DNA from: Dehalococcoidia bacterium
Lineage (GTDB): Bacteria; Chloroflexota; Dehalococcoidia; UBA2979
NCBI GenBank assembly: GCA_023228765.1
Contig: JALOAM010000044.1
Span: 1 to 19,696 of the forward strand
Length of the DNA stretch: 19,696 bases
Direction of reading: 5' to 3'
Below the pieces are notes generated by a model. It was not told the origin of the DNA. It did no database searches and saw only the letters and a program-made list of their open reading frames with translations. Numbering within the stretch: position 1 is the stretch's first letter; every line of letters starts with the position of its first letter. Below are positions 1 through 8,700 of this stretch, piece by piece. The translations under genes and the position numbers were made by a program.

Positions 1-1908
1 GACCGGCTCTACGACGACCAGTTCATCGAGACCTGCGCCGAGTGGGTCGCGCCATACATCGGCGACCTCGTCGGATACCGGCCGCTGCATGGCGTGGTGC
101 CGCGCCTGACCTCGTCGCGTGCGGAAGTCGCGAACCAGGTTGCGTACGTCAGCCGGAAGGGCACCCCGGCGATGCTCGAGCAACTCGCGCGCGACGTCAC
201 GGGCTGGCCGGCGCGCGCCGTCGAGTACTTCTCCCGCCTCGGCTGGACGCAGCACATGAACCACATCCGCCTGGATGCCGCGTACGCACCCGACACGCGC
301 GCATCGCAGCAGCTGTTGTGGGGCGGGACGGCCTTCGACACCACGCTCCACACCGTGAACGTGCGCCACGTCGAGCGGGGCGGTCTGCCCTACAACCTCC
401 CGAACGTCGGCCTGTTCCTCTGGCGCCTCGGCGCGTACAGCCTGACGCGCACGCCCCTGGTCGTCGACGGCCTCGACGCCACTGGTCGCCTGGCGCGCGT
501 CCACCCGCTCGGGATGGACCAGCCGTTGTTCACGCGACCCGAGACCGAGGCGGACATCACGCAGCTCGCCGAGCCGATCCACCTGCCCCTCCCCATCCCG
601 CTGCGCTGGATGGCCGCACACCGCGACCGGTACTACGGCCCCGCGCTCAGCGTGAGCCTGGAGATGGCCGGCGCGACCGAGGACGATCCGTACGAGGCGA
701 TCTCGAGCAGCAACGTGAGCGTGTGCGACCTCGGCGACCTGCTGGACGGCGGCGGCAACGTGGTGGGCTGGGCGCACGTGCCCGCAGCCAGCAGCGGGCG
801 CGTGGCGATCGACCCCTCGCGGGGACGGATCGCCTTCGGCGACCCGCCCGAGCGACCCGTCGTCGCCACGTTCCACTACGGCTTCTCGGCCCCGATCGGC
901 GGAGGCGAGTACGAGCGCGGCGAGGCGTCACCCGTCTTCGGCGACATCCGCACGGTGGAGGACAGCGCCGCGCTGGCCTCGGAGGTCGCGACGGCCACCT
1001 CGGGCACCGTGGAACTGGCCGGCAGTGGCCGCTTCGACGCGCCGACGACGATCACGGTCGCGGCCGGCGAGACCCTCACGGTGCGCGCCGCAAACGGCGC
1101 GCGCCCCCTCCTGACGGCGGCCGGCCCGGTCGAACTCGCCCTCGGGGCTGGCGCGACGCTCGTGCTGGACGGACTCGTGCTGACCGGCGCACCGCTCCAC
1201 CTCGCCGATGCCGGCGATGACGAGCCGCGGACGCTCGTAATCCGTCACTGCACCATCGTCCCGGGCGGCGTGGGCACCGAGCCAGACGCCCCGGGCCTGG
1301 TCGTCGAGCACGCCTTCGCGCAGGTGGAGATCGAGGCCTCGATCCTCGCGCCGCTGCACATCACCGAGGTCGCGAGCGTCGTGGTGCGCGACAGCATCAT
1401 CGACGCGACGGACGAGGAACTCGTCGCGTACCGCGGGCCAGCCGGCGACCTCGCTCCCGGCGGCGCCCTCACGCTCCTCGGCGTGACGGTGGTGGGGAAG
1501 CTGCACGCGCGCCAGATCGACGAGGCGACCAACACGATGTTCGTCGCCCGGCTCGCCGCCGGGGACACCTGGCCCGGCCCGGTCTGGGCGGACCGGCGTC
1601 AGGTCGGTTGCGTCCGCTTCTCCTTCGTGCCGAGCGACGCGCGTGTTCCTCGTCGCTTCCAGTGCCACCCGGACGAGGAGGACCAGCCGACGCTGTGGCC
1701 TCACTTCACCTCGCTGCGGTACGGCGACCCCGGCTACGGCCAGGTCAGCATCCACACCGCGGACGTCATCCGACGAGGCGCGGACGACGAGGGTGAGATG
1801 GGCGGCTTCCACCTGCTCTACCAGCCTCACCGAGAAACCAACCTGCGCATTCGGCTCGCCGAATACCTGCGCTTCGGCCTTGAGGCCGGCATCTATTACG
1901 CGACCTGA
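1..1908 (+). CDS. eCIS baseplate/tail-associated protein, C-terminal 635 aa (5' end outside window)
   Basis: The frame is open from base 1 to the TGA at 1906-1908, so the start lies upstream. The visible N-terminus (an F-I-E-T-C ... W-V-x-P-Y-I-G-D-L-V-G-Y-R pattern, residues 9-27) resembles phage tail protein I (P2 gpI)-like proteins of contractile tails. Around visible residues 120-147 is an aromatic-rich stretch (NLPNVGLFLWRLGAYSL). Residues about 315-500 are short Val/Ile/Leu strands with Gly/Asp turns, which suggests a beta-solenoid or beta-sandwich. The C-terminus (GGFHLLYQPHRETNLRIRL then EYLRFGLEAGIYYAT) matches what I remember of uncharacterised proteins encoded in eCIS loci. The next gene starts 18 bases downstream, so they share an operon. 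I infer a structural part of the baseplate or tip. The exact Pvc11/12 equivalence cannot be set from this fragment. Confidence 0.75.
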   Translation, partial: DRLYDDQFIETCAEWVAPYIGDLVGYRPLHGVVPRLTSSRAEVANQVAYVSRKGTPAMLEQLARDVTGWPARAVEYFSRLGWTQHMNHIRLDAAYAPDTRASQQLLWGGTAFDTTLHTVNVRHVERGGLPYNLPNVGLFLWRLGAYSLTRTPLVVDGLDATGRLARVHPLGMDQPLFTRPETEADITQLAEPIHLPLPIPLRWMAAHRDRYYGPALSVSLEMAGATEDDPYEAISSSNVSVCDLGDLLDGGGNVVGWAHVPAASSGRVAIDPSRGRIAFGDPPERPVVATFHYGFSAPIGGGEYERGEASPVFGDIRTVEDSAALASEVATATSGTVELAGSGRFDAPTTITVAAGETLTVRAANGARPLLTAAGPVELALGAGATLVLDGLVLTGAPLHLADAGDDEPRTLVIRHCTIVPGGVGTEPDAPGLVVEHAFAQVEIEASILAPLHITEVASVVVRDSIIDATDEELVAYRGPAGDLAPGGALTLLGVTVVGKLHARQIDEATNTMFVARLAAGDTWPGPVWADRRQVGCVRFSFVPSDARVPRRFQCHPDEEDQPTLWPHFTSLRYGDPGYGQVSIHTADVIRRGADDEGEMGGFHLLYQPHRETNLRIRLAEYLRFGLEAGIYYAT

Positions 1909-1926
1909 GATGCGGGAGCACCGACC

Positions 1927-4900
1927 ATGAGTGGTGACTACAGCCGAGAGCGGTTCGACGCGAGCGCGGACGTGTCCGGCGTCCGCATGCAACAGGGCCG
2001 CGTGCAGCTGGACGCGGACTGGAACGAGTGGGTCGACGTCGTCGGCCGGAGGTTCCGCGCGGAGACCGTCGACCTCGTCGGCCGCGAGCCGGACCCCGAC
2101 CACCAGGGCGTCGCGGTCTACCCGCGCCAGACCCCGGACGCGTTCCGGATCTCCCTCGCCGGCGGCGACATCACCATCGGCCGCGGCCGTATGTACGTGG
2201 ACGGCCTCCTCGCGGAGAACCACGGCGCCGGCGACCTCGAGTTCGACCGCGTGCTGGAGGAAGTCCGCGGCGCGGATGGCCTTCCGTACGACGCGCAGCC
2301 GTACTTCCCGACGCCCCCCGCACTCCCCGAGGCCGGCCGCGCCCTCGCCTACCTCGACGTCTGGCAGCGCGAGGTCACCCACCTCCAGGATCCCGGGCTC
2401 GTCGAGAGCGCCGTCGGCGTCGACACGACGACCCGCCAGCAGACCGTGTGGCAGGTCCGGGTGTTGCCGGACGTGGGCGCCGACGTCACCTGCTCCACGC
2501 CCGACTCGGAGATCGCGGGCTGGCCCGCGGTCATCCGGCCCTCGGCGGGACGCCTGACCACCGCTGCGGTAGGTGTCCCCGAGGACGAGGAGCCCTGCGA
2601 GATGCCTCCCTCGGGTGGCTTCCGCGGCGTCGAGAATCACCTCTACCGGGTGCAGATCCACGACGGCGGCGCGGTGGGCACCGCGACGTTCAAGTGGTCG
2701 CGCGAGAACGCCTCCGTCGCGAGCGGGGTCGTCGAGGTGCTCTCGGCGAACGAGCTGCGTCTCGAGAGCCTCGGGCATGACTCCGTCCTCCGGTTCAACA
2801 CCGGCGACTGGGTGGAGATCATCGACGACCGCCGCGAGCTGACCGGCATCAACGGCGACCCGCGCCGCCGGCATGGCGAGATCCGGCAGATCACCACGGA
2901 CGAGGCCACCCGGACCATCACGTTCACCCCGAACCTCCCCGCCGACCTGCTCCCGAGCGGAGCCGGTGACGACACGGCGGATGCGCGCCACCTGATCGTC
3001 CGGCGATGGGACCAGGGCGGGAGTGTTTACGACTCGGACGGCGACGAGTTCTTCTACCTCGACGCCCCCGCGAGCAACGGGGTCATCCCGGTGCCGCCGG
3101 CGGGCACGACACTGGCGCTCGAGTCAGGGATCGAGATCACCTTCTCGGTGGCCGGGGCCGGCGGGCAGTTCCACAGCGGTGACTACTGGACCTTCGCGGC
3201 CCGTACGACTGACGCAAGCGTCGAGGAGCTGGACGCCGCCCCGCCTCGCGGCACGCACCACCACTTCGCCCGCCTCGCCGTCCTCACGTTCCCGGACGAG
3301 GAGACGGACTGCCGCATCCCGTGGCCACCCGCGGACCAGGTGGGTGGCAGCGGGAGCTGCTGCACGATCTGCATCTCCGCGGAGGAGTTCGCGGCGAACC
3401 CGAACATCATCCAGGAGGCCGTGGACACCCTCCAGGAGACCGGCGGGACGATCTGCCTCGGGCGCGGGATCTTCATGCTCGGCGAGCGCCGCGTGACCGT
3501 CGAAGGCGCCCGCTCGATCACGATCCGCGGCCAGGGCACGGCCACGCAGGTGGTCGGCTGGGGCACGCTGTTCGAGGTGCGCTCCTCGTTCCTCATCACG
3601 ATCACCGACATGCAGATGACCCAGCTGCAGGAGGTCAACCGGCCGATCATCACGCTGGACCAGGTCCTGTACGGGAACTACCAGCGGCTGGTGCTGGCGC
3701 GACCCAGCGCAGGCGGCGATGAGACGAACGCCCCGGCGATCGGCCTGAGCCGCATCGTCTGGTACGTCGACATCAAGGAGAACATCATCACTGCACCGGT
3801 CGGCCTCGCGATGTGGCTGGGCGGTCAGGAGGCCCAGTACCTGCTGGTCGAGGGCTTCCAGGTCGATGACAACATCCTGATGACGACCGAACGCGGCATC
3901 CACCTGGAGGGTGCGGTGCTCTTTGGCGGGGACGTGCGCGTCGCCCGCAACCGCGTGTCCGGCGCCACCGTGGCCGGCGTCACCGTCATCGGCGCGAGCG
4001 CTCCGACCGCACGCGTCGAGGTGAGCGACAACGTCATCCACGGCCCCGGCACGGGCATCATCGCCGGCGTGAACGGGCTGCGCATCGACCGGAACGAGCT
4101 CTGGGCGCCTCAGTCCGCCGACGGACAGCGCATCGGCGTCTCCGGGATCATCCTGGAGCCGGGGTACGACGGTGCGCCAATCGGCCCGACGAGCATCACG
4201 GGCAACCGCATCCGTGCCCTGGAGGGCCCTGCGATCGGCGTCAACACGATGCTGACGTCCGCCGACATCCAGGACAACGTCATCCAGGACACCGGCGGCG
4301 GCATCATCGTCGCGGGGCGGGGTGGCGGTGAGACGGTCCGGATCACGGGCAACGAGGTCCTGGACATCCACCCACGTGGGCAGCAGACAGCCATCACCAG
4401 CGCGATCCAGGTGCAGCGCGTCAGTCACCTGGACATCAGCCACAACACCGTCAGCAATGTCGATGGGCAGCAGACACGCGGCCTCGTCGGCGGCATCCTG
4501 GCCGCGGGCAGCCTAGACCTCTCGGTGCGGGACAACCACGTCGCGCGCGTGCGGACAGACAACGACGCCACCGTGGCCGTGGGTGTCTACGTCGCGGCGC
4601 CCTTCGGCCACGCCGAGGTGAGCGGCAACACCGTGACCGCCGACACGACGCAGGCGAACGGCAACCTGCGGTGGTGCGGGATCCTCATCGGCGCCGTCGA
4701 GGTCGGCGACCTCCAGCGGATCGCCAACGGCGTGGCGGCGATCCGCACGACGGGCGACCGCATGGTGCTGCTGACGGACAACTACGCCGCGGCCTTCGAC
4801 CTCAGCACGGAGCACGCCGCGGTGCACCACAACACCGTCGAGGGCGCCGGCACCCTGCCGGGTATCCTCGTCGGCGTCCGCGGCGAGTGCCAGATGGCGG

Positions 4901-5118
4901 ACAATCTCTGCGTGTACACGAACGAGCAGAGCCCCGCGGTCGCCGTCACCGCGACGCTGGCCGCGGCGCACTCCAACCGTGTGCGGGCGGGCCGGAACGC
5001 CATGATGCTGAACGTGGACCCGGGACGCAGCACCGTGGTGGGCAACATCACCAGCGGGCCGATCAACATGGGCGGGGCGCTGCCTCCACCGTGGGATGCC
5101 CTGAACGTCGTCGCTTAG
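1927..5118 (+). CDS. DUF6519 protein with C-terminal right-handed beta-helix (putative eCIS tip/fibre component)
   Basis: This is a 1063-aa protein. The ATG at 1927 is preceded by GGGAG at 1914-1918, 8 bases away. The N-terminus (SGDYSRERFDASADVSGVR, residues 2-20, then QLDADWNEW, 27-35) is the recognisable start of DUF6519, a domain common in actinobacterial and myxobacterial eCIS and phage-like loci; it spans roughly 1-460. A cysteine group follows (C462, C478, C479, C482). From about residue 491 (NPNIIQEAVDTLQETGG) the protein becomes a long run of N-N/D-N-x-I/V turns, typical of pectate-lyase-like right-handed parallel beta-helices, up to about 1045. No catalytic lyase residues are evident. 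Phage tail spikes use the same fold for surface binding, so a target-recognition or tip role is inferred. It sits 18 bases after the upstream gene and 45 before the next. Confidence 0.85.
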   Translation: MSGDYSRERFDASADVSGVRMQQGRVQLDADWNEWVDVVGRRFRAETVDLVGREPDPDHQGVAVYPRQTPDAFRISLAGGDITIGRGRMYVDGLLAENHGAGDLEFDRVLEEVRGADGLPYDAQPYFPTPPALPEAGRALAYLDVWQREVTHLQDPGLVESAVGVDTTTRQQTVWQVRVLPDVGADVTCSTPDSEIAGWPAVIRPSAGRLTTAAVGVPEDEEPCEMPPSGGFRGVENHLYRVQIHDGGAVGTATFKWSRENASVASGVVEVLSANELRLESLGHDSVLRFNTGDWVEIIDDRRELTGINGDPRRRHGEIRQITTDEATRTITFTPNLPADLLPSGAGDDTADARHLIVRRWDQGGSVYDSDGDEFFYLDAPASNGVIPVPPAGTTLALESGIEITFSVAGAGGQFHSGDYWTFAARTTDASVEELDAAPPRGTHHHFARLAVLTFPDEETDCRIPWPPADQVGGSGSCCTICISAEEFAANPNIIQEAVDTLQETGGTICLGRGIFMLGERRVTVEGARSITIRGQGTATQVVGWGTLFEVRSSFLITITDMQMTQLQEVNRPIITLDQVLYGNYQRLVLARPSAGGDETNAPAIGLSRIVWYVDIKENIITAPVGLAMWLGGQEAQYLLVEGFQVDDNILMTTERGIHLEGAVLFGGDVRVARNRVSGATVAGVTVIGASAPTARVEVSDNVIHGPGTGIIAGVNGLRIDRNELWAPQSADGQRIGVSGIILEPGYDGAPIGPTSITGNRIRALEGPAIGVNTMLTSADIQDNVIQDTGGGIIVAGRGGGETVRITGNEVLDIHPRGQQTAITSAIQVQRVSHLDISHNTVSNVDGQQTRGLVGGILAAGSLDLSVRDNHVARVRTDNDATVAVGVYVAAPFGHAEVSGNTVTADTTQANGNLRWCGILIGAVEVGDLQRIANGVAAIRTTGDRMVLLTDNYAAAFDLSTEHAAVHHNTVEGAGTLPGILVGVRGECQMADNLCVYTNEQSPAVAVTATLAAAHSNRVRAGRNAMMLNVDPGRSTVVGNITSGPINMGGALPPPWDALNVVA

Positions 5119-5163
5119 CCCGGACACAGCGTCCCGGCAGACACCGGGGAGAGTGAGAATCCA

Positions 5164-5682
5164 ATGCGCGTCGTCAAACTCAAGTCCCAGCGTGAAGCCA
5201 ACTCACTGAAGGCCCAGCTGATCCCCGAAGCGCTCACCGAGGCTGACCGCACGCGCGTGGAGCGCGAGCTGAAGATCGCCAACCCGCACCTCGACCTGGA
5301 CCGCCTGACGGCGGACAGCGTGGTGGTGGTACCGGACACCGTGGCCAGCCTGCCGGAGGTCACCATCGCGGGCGAGGCCGTCGAGCGGCTGCAGCAGACC
5401 TCCCCGCAGGTGCTCCGCGAGCGTGTCGCCGTGCTCCGCGCGCACGTGGAGTCTTCGATCACGCTCGAGACCGAGGCGCGCGAGGCGCTCAGGCGGGACT
5501 TCCGCACCCGCGCCGTGAAGGACGCCACCGACGCTGACCCCGCGATCGCCGAGCAGATCGAGCGCGTGCGCAACCAGCTCACGGAGGACGGTCGCGAGGC
5601 GCGTGAGCGCCAGGAGCGCCTGGAAGCCCTCGCCACGGTGGCCACTGCGGACCTGGAGGCGCTGCAGCAGCGCTTCGGCTAG
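5164..5682 (+). CDS. Small helical protein with weak LysM-like segment, last gene of the plus-strand eCIS operon
   Basis: This is a 172-aa protein with an ATG at 5164 and purine-rich GGGGAGAGTGAG just upstream. I do not recognise a named family. Residues about 36-60 (KIANPHLDLDRLTADSVVVVPD) have the pattern 'N-P-h-l ... D-R-L-x-x-x-x-h-h-h-P' seen in LysM modules, which occur in baseplate hub and spike-associated proteins of contractile tails, but the module is incomplete. From about residue 70 to the end it is almost all charged helix (many E, R, A, L and no aromatic residue before the terminal F-G), probably a coiled coil. It is the last gene before a convergent operon. A small assembly or baseplate-linker role is a guess from position. 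Confidence 0.75.
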   Translation: MRVVKLKSQREANSLKAQLIPEALTEADRTRVERELKIANPHLDLDRLTADSVVVVPDTVASLPEVTIAGEAVERLQQTSPQVLRERVAVLRAHVESSITLETEAREALRRDFRTRAVKDATDADPAIAEQIERVRNQLTEDGREARERQERLEALATVATADLEALQQRFG

Positions 5683-5702
5683 CTCTAGCGGCCTGTTCCG
5701 AT

Positions 5703-5722
5703 CCCCGCAGCCCTTCGCGGGG
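5703..5722. terminator. Candidate bidirectional terminator between converging operons
   Basis: CCCCGC at 5703-5708 pairs with GCGGGG at 5717-5722 across an 8-base loop, in the 83-base gap between two convergent genes. The stem is purely G/C, but no T tract follows on either strand, so it is not a textbook intrinsic terminator. Its position suggests termination of both transcripts. Confidence 0.4.
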
Positions 5723-5765
5723 GAACCTCTCGCAGGGTAGCCTCCAGGCCCAGCATCTTCGAGGC

Positions 5766-8700
5766 CTACCGGTCCTCGATCGTTCCTGCTCGGCGCTCGT
5801 GCAGCGTCCGGTGGCCACCGGAGAGCACCACGAAGTCTCCGGTGCGCAGGTCCGTGATCTCCACGCGGAGGCCCGGGTAGAGGTCCGTGAACTGCTGGAG
5901 GATGCCGGCGTGGTCGCCGCTGGCGAGGCCCGAGAGGCAGTACGAGCACACCTGCTGGTCCACGACGATCCGCACGGTCCGCCCGGCCAGCTCCTCCGGC
6001 CCCAGCCTCGCATCCCGGATGCGCGAGATGAGGTGGTTCAACAGCCCCTCTTCGGCGTGGTAGTGCGCCAGCGCAACGCTGGTCTCTGGTCGTACGTGTC
6101 GGGACGGGTCGTCCCGCGGGGCACCCTCGGCGGGGGCGTTCGGTGAACCTCGGACCACGGTCCCGGTGATGCCGGGGATGTCCGTCTCCATGGCGCCCAC
6201 CGTGCCCGCCTCCCGCGCGGCCGCCGCACGGGCCTCCGCGGCCTGTCGCACGGCCGGGTCGTCGGCGCTGTCGGCTTCGGCCTCCGCCTCCTCCGAGGCC
6301 ATACGTCGGGTGTTCCAGATCTCCTCGACCAGGGACGCCTCGACGTCGGGATCCATCGCCGGCCCGGGGCGCGGCCGGTCCAGGACGTACTGGGCGGTCT
6401 GGTCGCCGGCCTCCGCGAGGTTCTCCAACTGCTGGGGGGTGAAGTCTCGGTAGTAGCGCTCGACGAGGGCCTCCGCGGCGGCCGGGTCGTACGGGGCCAT
6501 GTCCCGCAACTGCTCCACGCTCCCGACCTCGGCGAGGTACTCCGCGACCGTGCCGCGCCGGCCTCCGCCATCCTCCAGCACGCGCCGCGCGTACGGGGCG
6601 TCCCACCGCGAGTCCCGCCGCACCATCCGCACGAGGTCCCAGATCGGACGTTCCCGGTAGCGGCGCATGAGCTCCGCATGCGCGGCCTCATCGGCGGGCG
6701 CTGCCGGGTCGTTGACGCGACGGCGGAGCGTGTTCTCGCTCAAGCCCGCGAGCGGGTTGTCGGCCCCCGCGGCCTCCGAGGGCGTCATGCTCGGAGCCGC
6801 AACCGCGGGCGCCGCGGTCTCGGGAGTCGCGGTCTCCGGAGTCGCGGTCTCGGGCGCCGCCGTCTCGGGCGGTGCGGTCTCAGATTGGGATGCGTCGGGC
6901 TGCATGACCGCAGGCTCGCCAGCCTGGGGCGGAGCCACCTCTGGGGCTGCAGTGTCGGCGGCGGCGGTCTCTGGCGGCGCAGCCTCCGACATCGGGCCCT
7001 CGGGGCTGACGTCCTGCGTCGGCTGGTCGGCGACCGTCGCTTCGGGGGTCGTAGCGGCGACAGCGGCACCTCCTGCGTCGGCGTCCGAGGCGGTGGCGCT
7101 CGCCTCCGGGCTCGTCACAGACGCGGCCACCTCCGGCGACGCGGTGTCCGGGGCGACCACCTGAGGGGCGACCACCTGAGGCGCGTCCGTCGTGGCGCTC
7201 GGTGCGTCCATGGCGCTCGACGCGGTCGTGGCCTCGGGCGCTCCGGCACTCGCCTCCGCCGCCGTGGCCTGCGGCGCCGAGGTGGCGGGCGCAGGCGCCG
7301 GACGGAAGTCCGGACCGAGGAGGGTGCGGAGCCGTTCGAGTGGACCGCCTCGGGTGCGCCAGGCCCACTCGGCGCGGCTGGCGTCACCCTCGTAGCGTCC
7401 GTACGCCGCCTCGAGATCAGCGTCGGTAAACCGCCCATCCGGCGCGATCAGCTCCCGGACGGCCTGCTCCAACTGGCTTCGAGTGCGAGGTGCGGCGGCG
7501 GCCGAGGACGCACCGGGCGAGGGCATCCCCGGCACGTCGGGCGTCGAGATGACCTCCGGCGTGCTCGTTGCAGCGTCCGGGGCCAGGTCGACCTCGGGCG
7601 GGGCGGAAGCGGTCCCCTCGATCGTGTCGGCGGGAAGTACGACGTCCGGCGCCGGCATCTGGTCGAGGGGCGTGATCGCCACCTCGGGCCCCGGCAGGCT
7701 GTCGGTCCCCGCCGCGCTCGCCGTCTCCTCCGGCGTTGTGGTGCTGTCGGCTGCCTCGGCCTCGGACGTTGTTGCCTCCGGTGTCGCGGCCTCGGCCGTT
7801 GCCGCCTCGGGCGTCGCGGTCTCGGGCGTTGCCGCTTCGGGCGTGGCGGCCTCGGGTGTCGCGGCCTCGGGGGTTGCGGCCTCGGACATCGCGGCTTCGG
7901 GCGTTACCGTCTCGGGCGTTGTTGCCCCGGGTGTCGCGGCTTCGGGGGTTGCGGCTTCGGGTGTTGCGGCCTCGGACGGCGCGGCTTCGGGGGTTGCGGC
8001 CTCGGGTGTCGCGGCTTCGGGGGTTGACGCCTCGGACGTTGCCGCCTCGGGCGTGTCCGCGGGGGCGTCCGATGGGGCGGTCTCCCGTCGAGTCTCGGAC
8101 GCCGGAGTCTCGGTGCGGACCTCCGGTGCCGGTGCCTCGGTGCGAACCTCGAGGCCGGCTCCTTCGCCTCCCACGTCGCCGGTCGCGGTTGCCGGGGGCG
8201 TCATGTCAGTGGAGGCACCCGTCGTCGCGTCGTCACCAGTGGTCTCGGCGATGCGCCCGAGCTCTTCCCGCGCCGCACGGAGGTCATCGGCGCCCTGCTT
8301 GAAGACGCGCTGGCCGATCATGATGCCCGCCTGCAGCATGGCGCTGCCGAGGGCCATGACACGCCGGGCGCGCCTCTCCCCGTCCGACATCTCGGTGTTG
8401 GACTCGATCGCGCTCAGCTGCTGCTCCAGGCCGACGCCCAGCAGGATGTAGCCTGTGCCCTCCTCGGCGAACTCGTACGAGACGGCGAGGACGCGCCCGA
8501 ACCGCGTCGCGCTCATCCCGGCACGGCCCGCCCGGAGGGCGGCTCCGCCCTGGACGACGGCCCCGACGACGTCCACGAGGTCCATCGCCGTCTGGAGGTC
8601 CCAGCGGAGCGTGCTCGCCTCGTAGCGCGTGTACATGCGATACGCGGCGTGCCCGCCACTGATGAAGCCGAGGGGCACGAGGATCGTGAGCGACGATCCT

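Noticed and set aside
42..1220. 392-codon plus-strand open frame overlapping the first gene
   Set aside because: It is Arg/Pro/His-rich shadow sequence. The frame starting at base 1 has conserved tail-protein features.
928..2991. 687-codon open frame on the minus strand, opposite the first two genes
   Set aside because: It is low-complexity, rich in R/V/D/A/G, lies antisense to two genes with recognisable domains and crosses their boundary. Long antisense frames are expected at this GC content.
3124..4443. 439-codon minus-strand open frame opposite the beta-helix region
   Set aside because: Composition is that of a shadow frame, with no domain. The plus-strand protein has clear beta-helix periodicity.
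5735..5768. Second hairpin TAGCCTC ... GAGGCCTA near the effector stop
   Set aside because: Pairing needs a bulge and the loop is long. The stem at 5703-5722 is a better terminator candidate.
7758..8057. Regular repeats resembling a CRISPR array
   Set aside because: The units are contiguous 15-mers without spacers and stay in frame as pentapeptide codons, so this is a protein repeat.
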